From JALZOC01 sp038320555 (GTDB taxonomy: Bacteria > Acidobacteriota > Vicinamibacteria > Vicinamibacterales > 2-12-FULL-66-21): DNA of 64,000 bases. This document shows positions 17,682 through 26,281 of the stretch, piece by piece; position 1 is the stretch's first letter, and every line of letters begins with the position of its first letter. A program made the translations under genes and the position numbers. A model generated the notes under the pieces. It was not told the DNA's origin. It searched no databases and saw only the letters and a list, made by a program, of their open reading frames with translations. The DNA lies in assembly GCA_038320555.1 (NCBI GenBank), contig JBBQEJ010000008.1:1-64000 (forward strand). Reading direction: 5' to 3'.

Positions 17682-18102
17682 GCAGGCCGACGCCCAGCAT
17701 ATGAATGATCAGGCCATTGGCAACGACCGGCCACGGGAACGATCCGCGGCCCGCGGCCGACAAGGGCAGCACAACGAAATTCATCACGAGATAGACGACC
17801 ACGCCGTACATCAAGCCTGACCAAACCGGAGTACGGCGAAGGATCGAAATGTGCCGGCTGGCGACGAAGAAGGTGGCGACGATCATGAAGGCGATCGAGA
17901 AATGAAGCACGGCCCCGAGAACGGCCGTGCCCGGGCCACCAGAGAACGCCGCGCGGCCCAGAAGGCCGGACGCGATGCTTTGAAGAATCCGGATGGCCCG
18001 CGCGCCTCTGAGGCCGAAGAAGACGAACGCGTCCGCCAGGTCGAGGATACCGACGACCAGTGTGCCGTACAGAAGCGCGCGTGCGGTGCTCAAACGGATC
18101 AT
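17632..18102 (-). CDS. Small membrane protein of unknown function
   Basis: A 156-residue protein with about four transmembrane segments (near residues 10-30, 60-80, 93-115 and 125-145). It has no motif I recognise. It overlaps the preceding DUF2007 gene by 4 nt (ATGA at 18099-18102, minus strand), so the two are probably translated together. Its 3' end overlaps the convergent epimerase gene by 50 nt, leaving no room for a terminator between them. Residues such as the RG pairs between TM1 and TM2 are not diagnostic. Confidence 0.7.
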   Translation of the reverse strand: MIRLSTARALLYGTLVVGILDLADAFVFFGLRGARAIRILQSIASGLLGRAAFSGGPGTAVLGAVLHFSIAFMIVATFFVASRHISILRRTPVWSGLMYGVVVYLVMNFVVLPLSAAGRGSFPWPVVANGLIIHMLGVGLPSSLFASRVSSRSIED

Positions 18103-18317
18103 CCGTTCGCAGAGCCCAGAATCTCGCCGGCCTGGGCCGCGTCCTCAGCGCGAACGCGAAGCTTCACGCCGCCCATCCACAGCCCCGGCTGCGTGCCGCC
18201 GGCGCCATCAGCCTCGATCATCGACACGATCCCGGCAGCTCGCAGTGCGCTCTGGGCAAGGTCCGCTTCGATTCGATTGATGTATGTGCGGACGACGACG
18301 AGGTCAGGGTGATCCAT
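18099..18317 (-). CDS. DUF2007 domain protein (putative signal-transducing protein)
   Basis: A 72-residue protein matching the small DUF2007 fold: LVVVRTYINRIEADLAQSAL, then AAGI, a short loop and GVKLRVRAEDAAQAGEIL. Family members are small soluble alpha/beta proteins of unknown role, annotated as possible signal transducers. The stop overlaps the ATG of the next membrane-protein gene. It lies 60 nt downstream of the MFS transporter gene on the same strand, across a low-complexity tract. Confidence 0.75.
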   Translation of the reverse strand: MDHPDLVVVRTYINRIEADLAQSALRAAGIVSMIEADGAGGTQPGLWMGGVKLRVRAEDAAQAGEILGSANG

Positions 18318-18340
18318 CGTGGCACCTCGGTTCTGCGAAG

Positions 18341-18377
18341 CCTTTGGCCTTTCCCCTTTGGCCTTTTCCCTCGTGCC
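18341..18377. repeat. CCTTTGGCC / CCTTTTCCC low-complexity tract
   Basis: Short pyrimidine-rich words fill the gap between the MFS stop and the DUF2007 gene. The same word family occurs at 35381-35412 and 46536-46595. Confidence 0.6.
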
Positions 18378-19706
18378 TTAGTCGAACCGCGCCGGTTCGA
18401 TCCGCCGCAGCACGAGAAAGACACTGGCCATTGCCAGGAATGGCAACAGGCCTGCGCCGAAGAACACCGGCGTCCACCCGTACGTGTCGACGACCATCCC
18501 CGTGTAAAGGACGGCAAGCAGCGCCGCGCCGTTGTCACCGAGTCCCGCGATGCCGTTGACGCGTCCAGCGAGGTGCTGCGGCACGATGTCACCGACTGTC
18601 CCGATGTAGGTCGCGGCCACCCATTGGTTGCCAAACAGCGCCAGCCCCATGAGCAGCACTGCCAGGTAATCGTTCGAGACAAACGGCATCGTCATGCTGA
18701 GGGCTCCCAGGCCGAACGCGCACGTGAACGCGATCTTCCGTCCGCGGTCCACGGAGCCGGTCGCCTTGACGAACCGGTCAGTCAGCATGCCTCCCACCAC
18801 GTTGCCGGTCATCCCAATCAGGTTCGGCACCGACGCGAAGAACCCGATGGCGAGAAACGACATGCCGCGCCCCGTGCGCAGATACAGCGGAAGCCAGGTC
18901 CAGTAGAAGGTGGTGATCGGCCCCGTGAATATTCGAATCAGACAGAGGCCGATCACCTTTCGATTTCGGATCAGCTGTTCCAGCCTGATCGTCGTCGCTG
19001 ATGCAGCCGCCGTCCCGGCCGGCTTGACCGCGATCGCCGTCATCGTCTGCTTGTCGGGAAACGTCGCGAGCCACGGGAACAGCCAGATGAGGCCGGCGAG
19101 CGAGGGGATGAGGAACGCCATCCGCCAGTCGCTGTGGGCCGCGATGAACACCACGATCGGAGGCGCGATCACAGAGCCAAGCTGCGCGCCCGCGTTGAAG
19201 ATGCCGCCCGCTTTGGAGCGTGTGGCCGCTGGAAACAGGCCGGCGAGCGCCTTGATTCCGGCGGTGTAGTTGCCGCACTCGCTCAATCCCATCAGAAAAC
19301 GCAGCAGGATGAACCCCGCCAGACCGCCGGCGAGCACCGGGAAACCCGGGATCACAGAGAGGATGGCGCTGGCGATGGTGTTGATGGCAGTTCCAGGCCC
19401 CGCCAGCGCGTGCGCGGCGCCGATGAGGCACCACGCGGCGAACATGGCCGACAGCCCCACGCGGGTTCCGACTCGGTCGAGCAGCGAACCAGCCGGCACC
19501 TGCCCGCACATCATCCCGAGATTGAAAGCGACGGCGATGTATCCGTACTGCGCGTTCGTCCACTTGAACTGCGTGCGGAGCTCGGAAGCCAGCACGGAGA
19601 GGATCTGACGGTCGAGCAGGTTGATCGTAATCGAGGCCGACAGCAGCCCGACGATCGTCCAGCGAGTTCGGGGTGAGAGGACCGAATCGGTCGTCGTTCC
19701 AGCCAT
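18378..19706 (-). CDS. MFS transporter (hexuronate/galactonate type, ACS family)
   Basis: A 442-residue protein with 12 predicted membrane segments. The A-motif region reads AGSLLDRVGTRVGL, and the TM4-TM5 region SECGNYTAGIKALAGLF with FNAGAQLGSVIAPP is characteristic of ExuT/DgoT-like sugar-acid symporters. It probably imports a uronate or aldonate with protons or Na+. ATG 19706 is followed by a normal N-terminus, and a good sigma-70-type promoter sits 35 nt upstream. DUF2007 and the membrane-protein gene follow and may share the transcript. It is the second such carrier within 5 kb. Confidence 0.88.
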   Translation of the reverse strand: MAGTTTDSVLSPRTRWTIVGLLSASITINLLDRQILSVLASELRTQFKWTNAQYGYIAVAFNLGMMCGQVPAGSLLDRVGTRVGLSAMFAAWCLIGAAHALAGPGTAINTIASAILSVIPGFPVLAGGLAGFILLRFLMGLSECGNYTAGIKALAGLFPAATRSKAGGIFNAGAQLGSVIAPPIVVFIAAHSDWRMAFLIPSLAGLIWLFPWLATFPDKQTMTAIAVKPAGTAAASATTIRLEQLIRNRKVIGLCLIRIFTGPITTFYWTWLPLYLRTGRGMSFLAIGFFASVPNLIGMTGNVVGGMLTDRFVKATGSVDRGRKIAFTCAFGLGALSMTMPFVSNDYLAVLLMGLALFGNQWVAATYIGTVGDIVPQHLAGRVNGIAGLGDNGAALLAVLYTGMVVDTYGWTPVFFGAGLLPFLAMASVFLVLRRIEPARFD

Positions 19707-19740
19707 AGCAGTTCTTTATCGCGATTCGAAAGCCGACAGA

Positions 19741-19769
19741 GTATTCGAGCCCGCTGAGATCGTGTCAAG
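19741..19769 (-). promoter_or_regulatory. Sigma-70-type promoter of the MFS transporter gene
   Basis: On the minus strand a perfect TTGACA (19769-19764), a 17-nt spacer and AATACT (19746-19741, 4 of 6 matches) end 35 nt before the transporter ATG at 19706. Confidence 0.5.
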
Positions 19770-19794
19770 CCGTCTCATTGTCGCTCGCGGTCAC

Positions 19795-19932
19795 GACGAG
19801 ATCTCGCGCGCAGAACGCAGAGAGCGCAAGAGAAGGCAGGTGAAGAAGCGGGCTGCTGCACCGTTCCTGCGCACGCGGGTCGGTGGAACGGCATCGACAG
19901 CCTTCGCTGCGTCCTCTGCGCGAGATATCTTT
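19795..19932. repeat. Inverted-repeat element of the GCGCAGAGA family, copy B
   Basis: The left arm GAGATCTCGCGCGCAGAACG with GCAGAGAGCGC pairs with the right-arm words GCTGCGTCCTCTGCGCGAGA. The spacer is about 70 nt. The element lies between the transporter promoter and the end of the next Gfo/Idh gene. Confidence 0.6.
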
Positions 19933-19970
19933 CTGGCGATTCTGCGCGAACGGTCCTTCTCGACACGCAG

Positions 19971-21053
19971 CTACACAGTCGTCCACTGCCGCGTCTTTGC
20001 CGAGCGCTGCACGGCGTCGAACACCTGCTGCACCGCGAGCGCGTCGGTGAAGTTCGGATGAAAGTCCTCCTTCTTCGACAGGCACTCGAGGAACTGCGCC
20101 AGGGCGGCAATGAACGTGTGCTCGTAGCCGATGATGTGACCCGGCCGCCAGAAGTTGCCGAAGATCGGGTGCTTGAGGTCGGTCACGAGCACGTCGCGGG
20201 GTCCCTGCTCGGTGGATGGATCCGAGAAATCGAGAAATTCCAGATGATTCAAGCGCTCGAGGTTGAACCGCAGCATGCCGCCCGACCCGTGGATCTCGAA
20301 GGTCTTGCGGTTCTTGCAACCGATGCCGTAACGGGTGGTTTCGAACGTGCCGGCGCTGCCGTTCTCGAAAGCTACGAGCGCCATCACCGCGTCGTCCACC
20401 GAACGGTTTGGCGCGAATGTGCGTGCGCTGGCGACGGTTTCCCTGATGGCGCCATTCAGATAGAGCGCGGTATCGATGGAATGCGTCAGGAGATCGTCGC
20501 CGACACCGGAGCCCGCCTGTGCGGGATCCATCTTCCATGAGGCGGCGCGTGACGTGTCCGGCCCCCACTGCTGTTTGTAGGTGGCGTTGTAATGGAAGAT
20601 GGTGCCGAGCCGGCCTCCGTCGATGAGCTGACGCGCATAGGCGATTGCCGGCACGCGACGGTAGTTGAACCACACGAGGGTGGGCACGCCCCGCGCCGCG
20701 TGCGCCATCGTACGGGCCTCTGCGAGCGATAAGGCGAGCGGCTTCTCACAGAGAACAATCTTGCCCGCTTCGGCCGCCGCGATGGCAGCGGGCGCATGCA
20801 GGTGGTTCGGAAGGCAGATGTCGACGGCATCGATATCCTTGCGATCGATCGCCGCACGCCAGTCCGTCGCCGTTTCTTCCCAGCCCCACCGGGCCGCCAT
20901 ACCGGCGAGCGCGCCCGCATCGCGACCGCACAGCAGCGTTCGCCGGATCGTATAAGGAAGATCGAAGAAATGCGGCGCCTGGCAGTAGGCATTCGAGTGG
21001 GCTTTGCCCATGAAACCCTGGCCCAGGAGCGCGACACGGAATTCGGGTGGCAT
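19971..21053 (-). CDS. Gfo/Idh/MocA family oxidoreductase, cytosolic
   Basis: A 360-residue protein without a signal peptide. The Rossmann motif is VALLGQGFMGKAHSNAY, the EKP motif is intact (IVLCEKPLALS), and the C-terminal substrate domain contains GVGDDLLTHSIDTALYL with the usual His/Asp pair. It oxidises a sugar or inositol-like substrate with NAD(P); the GKAHSNAY/EKP pattern resembles myo-inositol and levoglucosan dehydrogenase-like members, but the substrate is unproven. The exported Gfo/Idh gene lies 92 nt upstream on the same strand, so both may be one unit. Confidence 0.87.
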   Translation of the reverse strand: MPPEFRVALLGQGFMGKAHSNAYCQAPHFFDLPYTIRRTLLCGRDAGALAGMAARWGWEETATDWRAAIDRKDIDAVDICLPNHLHAPAAIAAAEAGKIVLCEKPLALSLAEARTMAHAARGVPTLVWFNYRRVPAIAYARQLIDGGRLGTIFHYNATYKQQWGPDTSRAASWKMDPAQAGSGVGDDLLTHSIDTALYLNGAIRETVASARTFAPNRSVDDAVMALVAFENGSAGTFETTRYGIGCKNRKTFEIHGSGGMLRFNLERLNHLEFLDFSDPSTEQGPRDVLVTDLKHPIFGNFWRPGHIIGYEHTFIAALAQFLECLSKKEDFHPNFTDALAVQQVFDAVQRSAKTRQWTTV

Positions 21054-21061
21054 CTAAAAGA

Positions 21062-21141
21062 AGTTTCCAGTTCCCAGTTCCCAGTTCCAGCCTTGGCGCT
21101 CACCACGAGAACTGGCAACTGGAGACTGGTTACTGGCAACC
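21062..21141. repeat. CCAGTTC / GAACTGG hairpin tract
   Basis: The left half has tandem CCAGTTC words and the right half the complement (GAACTGGCAACTGGAGACTGG), giving a long imperfect hairpin between two co-directional Gfo/Idh genes. Relatives are at 54510-54655 and 57750-57795. Confidence 0.7.
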
Positions 21142-21145
21142 GACA

Positions 21146-22576
21146 TCAGACCGTCTTGCTCTTCATCGACGCCGGGTCCCAGCCGAGCGGCTTGCCTTCC
21201 TTCAACGACTCGAGCGCGAGAAGGCACGGCAGCGCCGAGTGGTACCCGATCTCCATGTGCGCGTTGGGCGCCTTTCGAGACTTGACGCAATCGAGGAAGT
21301 TCCGCGTATGCACGTCGAGCGGGTAATCCTCCTCGACGCCCCCCCGTGGATTGATGTAGAGCTGTGCTTCAACCGGGACCGGGTTGTTTTCGCCCCGTCC
21401 ACCACCTCCGCCGCGCCCGCCGCGGCCTCTGCCCGGTGCGCCCTGGGCGCCTGGCGCCCCGGCCGGCGCGCCGCCAGGCGCAATCGCCGCCCCGCCTGCC
21501 CCGAGCGTCGCTCCGCCCGCGGTGGGAGGCGGCGGCGCTCCCTGCTTGCGGATCACGTGCGGCACGACGGGCCGGACGGCCCATCCCTGCCGATTGACCT
21601 GCAGCGAGCCTCTCGCGCCGATGAAGAACACGCCCCAGTTCTCGAGCTTGTTCTCCGTCGCCGGGTCCATGTAGACCTCGGCGTTCGCGAACGTCATGAT
21701 GAAGTTGTCGTACTGCCACGCGATCGAGAACGTGTCCTGCACCTCTTCCGGATCCGCATCCGGCACGGCGAAAAACGCGCCGGTCGCAGACGTCCTGAGC
21801 GGGATCTTTCCATCAGCGTTCATGAACCAATGCGCGACGTCGACGTGATGGGCGCCCCAATCGGCGACGAGGCCGCCGCCGTAGTCGTACCAGCCGCGCC
21901 ATGCGAGCCGGCTCGGCTTGAACGCCTTGCGCGGAGCGGGTCCCTGAAAGCCCTCCCAATCGAGTCCGGCGGGAACGGGCTGCTCCGGCTCTTTCGGGCG
22001 CGCATACGAGCCCGGCTGCACGATGACGACATGGCTGATCGTGCCGAGCGTCCCGCCGTCGAGGAACGCCTTCGCCTCCTGAAAGTGATCCCAGCTGCGC
22101 TGCTGCGTGCCGACCTGCACGACCTGCTTGCCCTTCTTGTACGCGTCGAGCATCGCGTTGACGCGGGCGATGGTGTTCGAGGCGGGCTTTTCGACGTAGA
22201 CGTCCTTGCCGGCAGACACCGCGTCGATCATCTGCTGGCTATGCCAATGATCCGGCGTGGCGATGAGGACGGCATCGATATCGCGGCGATCGAGGATGCG
22301 CCGGTAGTCGCCGTAGACCTGCAGGTTGAAGGTCTGGCGCGCCGGGGTCATCCATTGATCGAGCTTCGCCTTGTTGACCTCGGCGGCGGCCAGGAACTGG
22401 CAATCCGCGTGTCGCGAGAGCGAGTCGAAGACGCGGCCGCCGCGGTTGCCGGTGCCGAGGATGGCCATGCGAATGCGATTATTGGCACCCTGTGTCCCGA
22501 AACCCTTCAGAGGTTTGGTCGCCGCCGCCGTGAATGCAGCAGCCGAGAGCTGTAAAAACTTGCGCCTGCTTTCCAT
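21146..22576 (-). CDS. Tat-exported Gfo/Idh/MocA family oxidoreductase
   Basis: A 476-residue protein opening with a twin-arginine signal (ESRRKFLQLSAAAF). The Rossmann motif is MAILGTGNRGGRVF and the EKP motif is intact (DVYVEKPAS). The substrate domain includes WGAHHVDVAHWF. A Gly/Ala/Pro/Arg-rich insertion of about 65 residues (near 21380-21560) interrupts the C-terminal domain and includes GRGRGGRGGGGGRG. ATG 22576 is supported by AAGGAG; the 30 upstream codons in the open frame are not needed. It is probably co-transcribed with the cytosolic paralogue at 19971. A possible LacI-type operator lies 117 nt upstream. Confidence 0.88.
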   Translation of the reverse strand: MESRRKFLQLSAAAFTAAATKPLKGFGTQGANNRIRMAILGTGNRGGRVFDSLSRHADCQFLAAAEVNKAKLDQWMTPARQTFNLQVYGDYRRILDRRDIDAVLIATPDHWHSQQMIDAVSAGKDVYVEKPASNTIARVNAMLDAYKKGKQVVQVGTQQRSWDHFQEAKAFLDGGTLGTISHVVIVQPGSYARPKEPEQPVPAGLDWEGFQGPAPRKAFKPSRLAWRGWYDYGGGLVADWGAHHVDVAHWFMNADGKIPLRTSATGAFFAVPDADPEEVQDTFSIAWQYDNFIMTFANAEVYMDPATENKLENWGVFFIGARGSLQVNRQGWAVRPVVPHVIRKQGAPPPPTAGGATLGAGGAAIAPGGAPAGAPGAQGAPGRGRGGRGGGGGRGENNPVPVEAQLYINPRGGVEEDYPLDVHTRNFLDCVKSRKAPNAHMEIGYHSALPCLLALESLKEGKPLGWDPASMKSKTV

Positions 22577-22692
22577 GAACGCGTCTCCTTGGCCTCGAGC
22601 TGCCGATTTCCATGAACGGAGCCGTAGGCTACACCCGTTCGCGGAGTCGCGCAACGAGCGGTACACCGTGAAAACGGATACGAAACAGCCGG

Positions 22693-22706
22693 TGCAAGCG
22701 TTTACC
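22693..22706. promoter_or_regulatory. Possible LacI-family operator
   Basis: TGCAAGCGTTTACC matches the LacI/CcpA-type palindrome TGTAAACGTTTACA at 11 of 14 positions with a CG centre. It lies upstream of the exported Gfo/Idh gene at 22576. A LacI-type regulator is encoded at 59941, but no link is shown. Confidence 0.35.
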
Positions 22707-22740
22707 TGACCCGAGCGTGAAGACGGAGGGACAGCAAAGA

Positions 22741-22836
22741 TGAATCACCGATCACGAATCGCGAATCGTGGAATCGAGAGCCTGGATTCCACGATTCAGG
22801 GATTCGACGATTCGTGATTCGTGATTCGAGGATTAA
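22741..22836. repeat. GATTCGT / ACGAATC hairpin tract
   Basis: The left half has ATCACGAATCGCGAATCG and the right half complementary tandem words ending GATTCGTGATTCGTGATTCG. It lies between two minus-strand genes and extends up to the stop of the ThuA gene. It shares words with 23971-24050 and 28999-29064. Confidence 0.7.
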
Positions 22837-22848
22837 TGGTTCGTGCGC

Positions 22849-23919
22849 CTACTTGCCTGTCTTGCTGGATGTCCGTCCTAGCTTGACGCTGGGCCGGTCG
22901 TCGGCCTTGAGATCGCCGAGCGCGTACTGAATCCCCGCGAGGACGTGCTCGAGCATCTGCGGGTTGTCGTAGTAAATCGACTCGTGGTGCCCGAGTGCTT
23001 CGTAGAAGACCCGTCCCTGTCCTTCAGGCCGAATCCAGCACAAGGCGTAATCGTGGTCGGTCCGCTGCGGGTTTTCCTTCCGCTTGTCCGAATCGCTCAT
23101 CATCGAATAATCGACGCTCGTGAGCACGTGCACGTTCTCTCGCGAGAAGGAATCCTGGTTGTACGTGTAGACCTCGTCGTTGATGTTGAACGACTTCCCT
23201 TTGAACGTGGCGTTGATCGGATTGGACGGATCGTCAATCTTGACCGTGATGGGCGTCGGCCAGTTCCAATGGGATTTGAAGTAGCCGCCGATCATCTTGT
23301 TGAATTCGGGCCAGAGCGGATCGCCGCCCGGCTGGCCGCCGGCGCCGCGGTTGCCGCCGTGGTACGAATCGCTCGCGGCGTGAATACCCACGAGTCCCTT
23401 GCCGCTCCGGACAAAGTCGAGCAGCGCCTTGTGGCGCGCCCCGGTCGCGGCGGCATCGTTGGCATCGTCGAGGAACACACCGGTGGTGCTGTCGAGCAAC
23501 ACGGCATCGTACTGCTTGAGGTTGTCCGCCGTGATGGCCGCGGGGTCGTAGCTCACGTCGGTCGTCCACGCGCCGGTCTTTTTGCCGATCTCGGTAATCG
23601 TGGCCGCCGCCAGCGGGCGCGACGAATGCGCAAAGCCGGCGGCCTTGGCGAGGACGAGCACCTTCCGCGGCTTCAGCGGTGTGGCCGGGGCCTTCGCGGG
23701 GAGCGCCGCCAGCATTCTGGTGACGTCGTTCGGACAGGGCACCTCCGGCTGGGCGCTCCGTCCGCCGCATGCATCCAACGGCGGCTGTTGTTGAGCGGGC
23801 GGCTGGGCGGCCGGCGCGCCGGCAGCTGCCTGATGCGCCTGAATGCCGGACGAGCCCGCAATCATAACCAGTCCACAGGCGCCCGCCAGCAGCGGGGCGA
23901 GCAGTTCTCTTGTCTTCAT
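22849..23919 (-). CDS. ThuA-like domain protein, exported
   Basis: A 356-residue protein with a signal peptide (cleavage near IQAHQ) and an Ala/Pro/Gln linker. The ThuA-like domain runs from KVLVLAKAAGFAHSS through YDAVLLDSTTGVFLDD, GIHAASDSYH and WPEFNKMIGGYFKSHW to the C-terminus. It is the close paralogue of the EF-hand version at 2519-4024 but has only a short Gly-rich loop where that protein carries its second EF-hand pair. ThuA proteins belong to the class I glutamine-amidotransferase-like fold and act in trehalose/maltitol-type 3-keto-glycoside metabolism with a Gfo/Idh partner. ATG 23919 has GGGGGA upstream. Confidence 0.86.
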   Translation of the reverse strand: MKTRELLAPLLAGACGLVMIAGSSGIQAHQAAAGAPAAQPPAQQQPPLDACGGRSAQPEVPCPNDVTRMLAALPAKAPATPLKPRKVLVLAKAAGFAHSSRPLAAATITEIGKKTGAWTTDVSYDPAAITADNLKQYDAVLLDSTTGVFLDDANDAAATGARHKALLDFVRSGKGLVGIHAASDSYHGGNRGAGGQPGGDPLWPEFNKMIGGYFKSHWNWPTPITVKIDDPSNPINATFKGKSFNINDEVYTYNQDSFSRENVHVLTSVDYSMMSDSDKRKENPQRTDHDYALCWIRPEGQGRVFYEALGHHESIYYDNPQMLEHVLAGIQYALGDLKADDRPSVKLGRTSSKTGK

Positions 23920-23970
23920 ACATCCCCCAGACAGTACTCTTCCGTGGGGATTTCTATAACACACACGGGA

Positions 23971-24050
23971 CTGAATCACTAATCGTGGAATCCTTCAATC
24001 GAGAGCTCGGATTCAACGATTCCGGATGAGTGATGATGATTGGTGATTGA
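23971..24050. repeat. GAATCACTAATCGTGGAATC hairpin tract
   Basis: Words of the GATTCGT / ACTAATC type in inverted halves, covering the last codons of the decayed phosphorylase frame and the region behind the ThuA promoter. Confidence 0.6.
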
Positions 24051-25451
24051 ACCCGCTGCTGGTGCCTCCGGCCGCGGGAATGTAGGATCTTCGCACGTAG
24101 TCCATCACCATGCGATCCGCGCTGAAGCGCCAGCCGAGCGACTGAATGGCACACTTGACCCGAGCGATCCATTCGCGCGGCAGGCCGTCGCGGTCGCGAT
24201 CGTAGTACATCGGCACGATTTCATCCCGCAGCACGGTGAGCAGGCACTTCGCATCGCGCGCGTCGTGAAATATCTCGGAGGCATGGGTCTCACCGTTGCC
24301 GATCGCAAATCCGTTTGCGCCGTCGTGCGCCTCGGCCCACCATCCGTCGAGCACTGAAAAGTTCAACCCGCCGTTGAGCACGACTTTCTGGCCGCTCGTG
24401 CCGCACGCCTCATGCGGCCGCCGCGGATTGTTGACCCACAGATCCACCCCCTGCACGAGGTGGCGCCGGACGTTGATGTCGTAGTCCTCAATGAAGAGCA
24501 CTTTGCCCGCAAAGCGAGGGTCTCGCATCAGGCGGGCCACTTCCTGCAGCATCTCCTTGCCCGGGTGATCGCGTGGATGAGACTTGCCCGCAAAAATCAG
24601 CTGCACCGGCAACTGCGGGTGATTCAGGAGCGACACGATCGCTTCCATTCCTCGAGAATGAGATTGGCGCGCTTGTAGGTGGCAAACCGGCGCGCAAAGC
24701 CAATCGTCAGCGCGTCGAAGCTGAGCGCGCGGCCGGCCTGCGCGACAAACTCAGCGCTACACCGCGCGCCTCGGCGTACTGGACCGCGCGGCGGCGCGCA
24801 GTTGTGTCCGAGCTCACGCCAGAGCACCGGATCAATCTCGCGGAACAGGCTGGTCGCCTCGTTATCCCAGCTCCACCACAGGTTCTGCGAGAGCGCAGAA
24901 AGGCGCTCATGGGCGGGAGCGATAAGTTGCCCCAGCGCCCGTGCCTCGGCCACGATTGGCGCCAGCTGCATCCCGGACGTCACGAGCATCCGCACGTCGT
25001 CTTGACTGAATTCGCGCGGTTCTTTCGTCTGAACCACGAGCACCCCCTGCAGGATGCCGCGATCGACGAGCGGGACGCCGAGAAACGAACGATAGGAATC
25101 TTCGCCGGCTTCACTGAAGTACTTGAAGCGCGGGTGCCGCGCTGCATCGGCGACGACCTCGGGCTGCAGCCGCTCAGCCACCAGTCCCGCAAGTCCCTCC
25201 GTGAGCCGCATCCGGATGCAGCCGACGCTTTCGGGCCGCAGCCCGATCGTCGCGGCCAGAACGAGCGTCGTGCGATCGGGCTCGAGCAAGTACACGGAGC
25301 AGACGTCGGTCTCAAACCGGCGGCGAATCAACCTGACGATGTTCGTCAGCGTTTCGGAGGGCTTGCCGCTTTCGGAGATGAGCCGTGTGATTTCTTCCAG
25401 AGTCCAGAGCGGCGACTCCTGCAGCGACACGTGCGAGTTCCGTGCGATCAC
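24013..25451 (-). pseudogene. glgP: Decayed GAF domain-alpha-glucan phosphorylase fusion gene
   Basis: Two frames together make a damaged gene. The first (25451 down to 24624) encodes a GAF domain of about 160 residues (LEEITRLISESGKPSETL, then GLAGLVAERLQPEV, then SFLGVPLVDRGILQGVLVV). It continues into the start of a DUF3417/glucan phosphorylase (LSQNLWWSWDNEATSLF, DPVLWRELGHN). It then jumps directly to the late core (DALTIGFARRFATYKRA), which an intact enzyme carries some 350 residues later. Near 24650 the frame shifts by one base, and the second frame (24648 to 24013) holds the C-terminal catalytic part. That part includes the PLP-lysine region GTSGQKVVLNGG and VDLWVNNPRRPHEA. The active site is broken up, so no phosphorylase activity is expected. 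The likely original start is GTG 25451 after GGAGGT. Confidence 0.85.
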
Positions 25452-25944
25452 ACCTACCTCCGGTTGCAGTCTGTAGCTTCCGCCTTCAGGCGGAAGCACC
25501 TGATCGTTAGCGGAAGCACCTTGTTTAGGCGGAAGAATCTAATTCAAGGCGGAAGCTCCTGCCAGCAAGAACGCTGCCCCATTCCAAGCAGGAAACGCCA
25601 GTCAATCCGAACCCGTGATGCTGGCGGTACGACATTAATGTCGATAAAGGCCGAAAGCACCGACAATCATGGACTTGCTCTTGTGACGGCCGTACGAATT
25701 GCCGCTGGGAGACAGGAATAAGGTGAGACAATTCCGGCGCGGCAATTGCACCTGGATCTCGCAGTACCCAGCCAGGCAGGAGCGGTCATCCGCGGCGGGC
25801 GGAGTTTCTCCCCCGTTGCTGAGGGAGAGCCCTATCCGGATATCCGGATATCCGGGATCGACAGGACGACAGAAACGTCGTCTCAAAGGCTGAGCAGACA
25901 TAAATGTAGGACGACTATCAACACCAGCACCAGACGAGGAACGA
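25452..25944. other. 493-nt gene-free region with palindromes
   Basis: No credible gene is seen. It holds REP-like GGCGGAAGC words (25476-25556), a perfect 14-bp palindrome CGACATTAATGTCG (25630-25643), a CAATT...AATTG inverted repeat near 25729-25748, and overlapping TATCCGGA words (25833-25855). Together with the decayed gene next to it, this looks like a region losing its function. Confidence 0.6.
25476..25556. repeat. REP-like palindrome GCTTCCGCCT/AGGCGGAAGC and partial copies
   Basis: A perfect palindrome with 10-bp arms and a 2-nt centre at 25476-25497. Three half-copies (GCGGAAGC, TAGGCGGAAG, AAGGCGGAAGC) follow at about 25509, 25525 and 25545. Full copies recur at 32707-32820 and 55735-55756. 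Confidence 0.75.
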
Positions 25945-26154
25945 ATGCCACGCGAACCAAAGAGGACAGAAAAGACACCAACCGCGCGTATCAAGCAAAC
26001 GCGAAGAACGAAAGATACCGCCCAGATGGTCAGCGATCTCGAAATCTCTCGCCTCGCCTACGAGATCTACGAAGCACGCGGCAGGACCGACGGGGCGCAA
26101 CTGGACGACTGGCTCAAGGCGGAACAGCAGCTGACAAGTCGCGAGGAACGGTGA
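25945..26154 (+). CDS. DUF2934 domain protein
   Basis: A 69-residue basic protein. The second half (EISRLAYEIYEARGRTDGAQ, then LDDWLKAEQQL) matches the DUF2934 pattern (YE.WE..GRP.G....DW..AE.EL), a small helical domain common in Acidobacteria and Proteobacteria with no known role. The first 30 residues are Arg/Lys/Thr-rich and probably disordered. The start ATG follows GAGGAACGA. It stands alone between a decayed gene and the convergent glcF. Confidence 0.72.
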   Translation: MPREPKRTEKTPTARIKQTRRTKDTAQMVSDLEISRLAYEIYEARGRTDGAQLDDWLKAEQQLTSREER

Positions 26155-26155
26155 G

Positions 26156-26281
26156 TGAATCCCTAATCCCTCATCGCTCATCGGCAATCCCCCATCCGCA
26201 ATCGCTAATCCGCAATCGCTCATCCTGAATCGTTGACGCCCGGATTGGAAGGGATTTGGGATGGATTAGGGATTAGGGATC
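26156..26281. repeat. ATCCCTAATC / GATTAGGGAT hairpin tract
   Basis: Tandem AATCCCTAATCCC and CGCAATCGCT words face GGATTAGGGATTAGGGAT in the right half, forming an imperfect hairpin between the convergent DUF2934 gene and glcF. It may also serve as a transcription end for both. Confidence 0.65.

Noticed and set aside
24624..24648. Programmed frameshift joining the two phosphorylase frames
   Set aside because: No slippery sequence is seen, and about 350 residues of the catalytic core are missing as well, so a decayed gene is the simpler reading.
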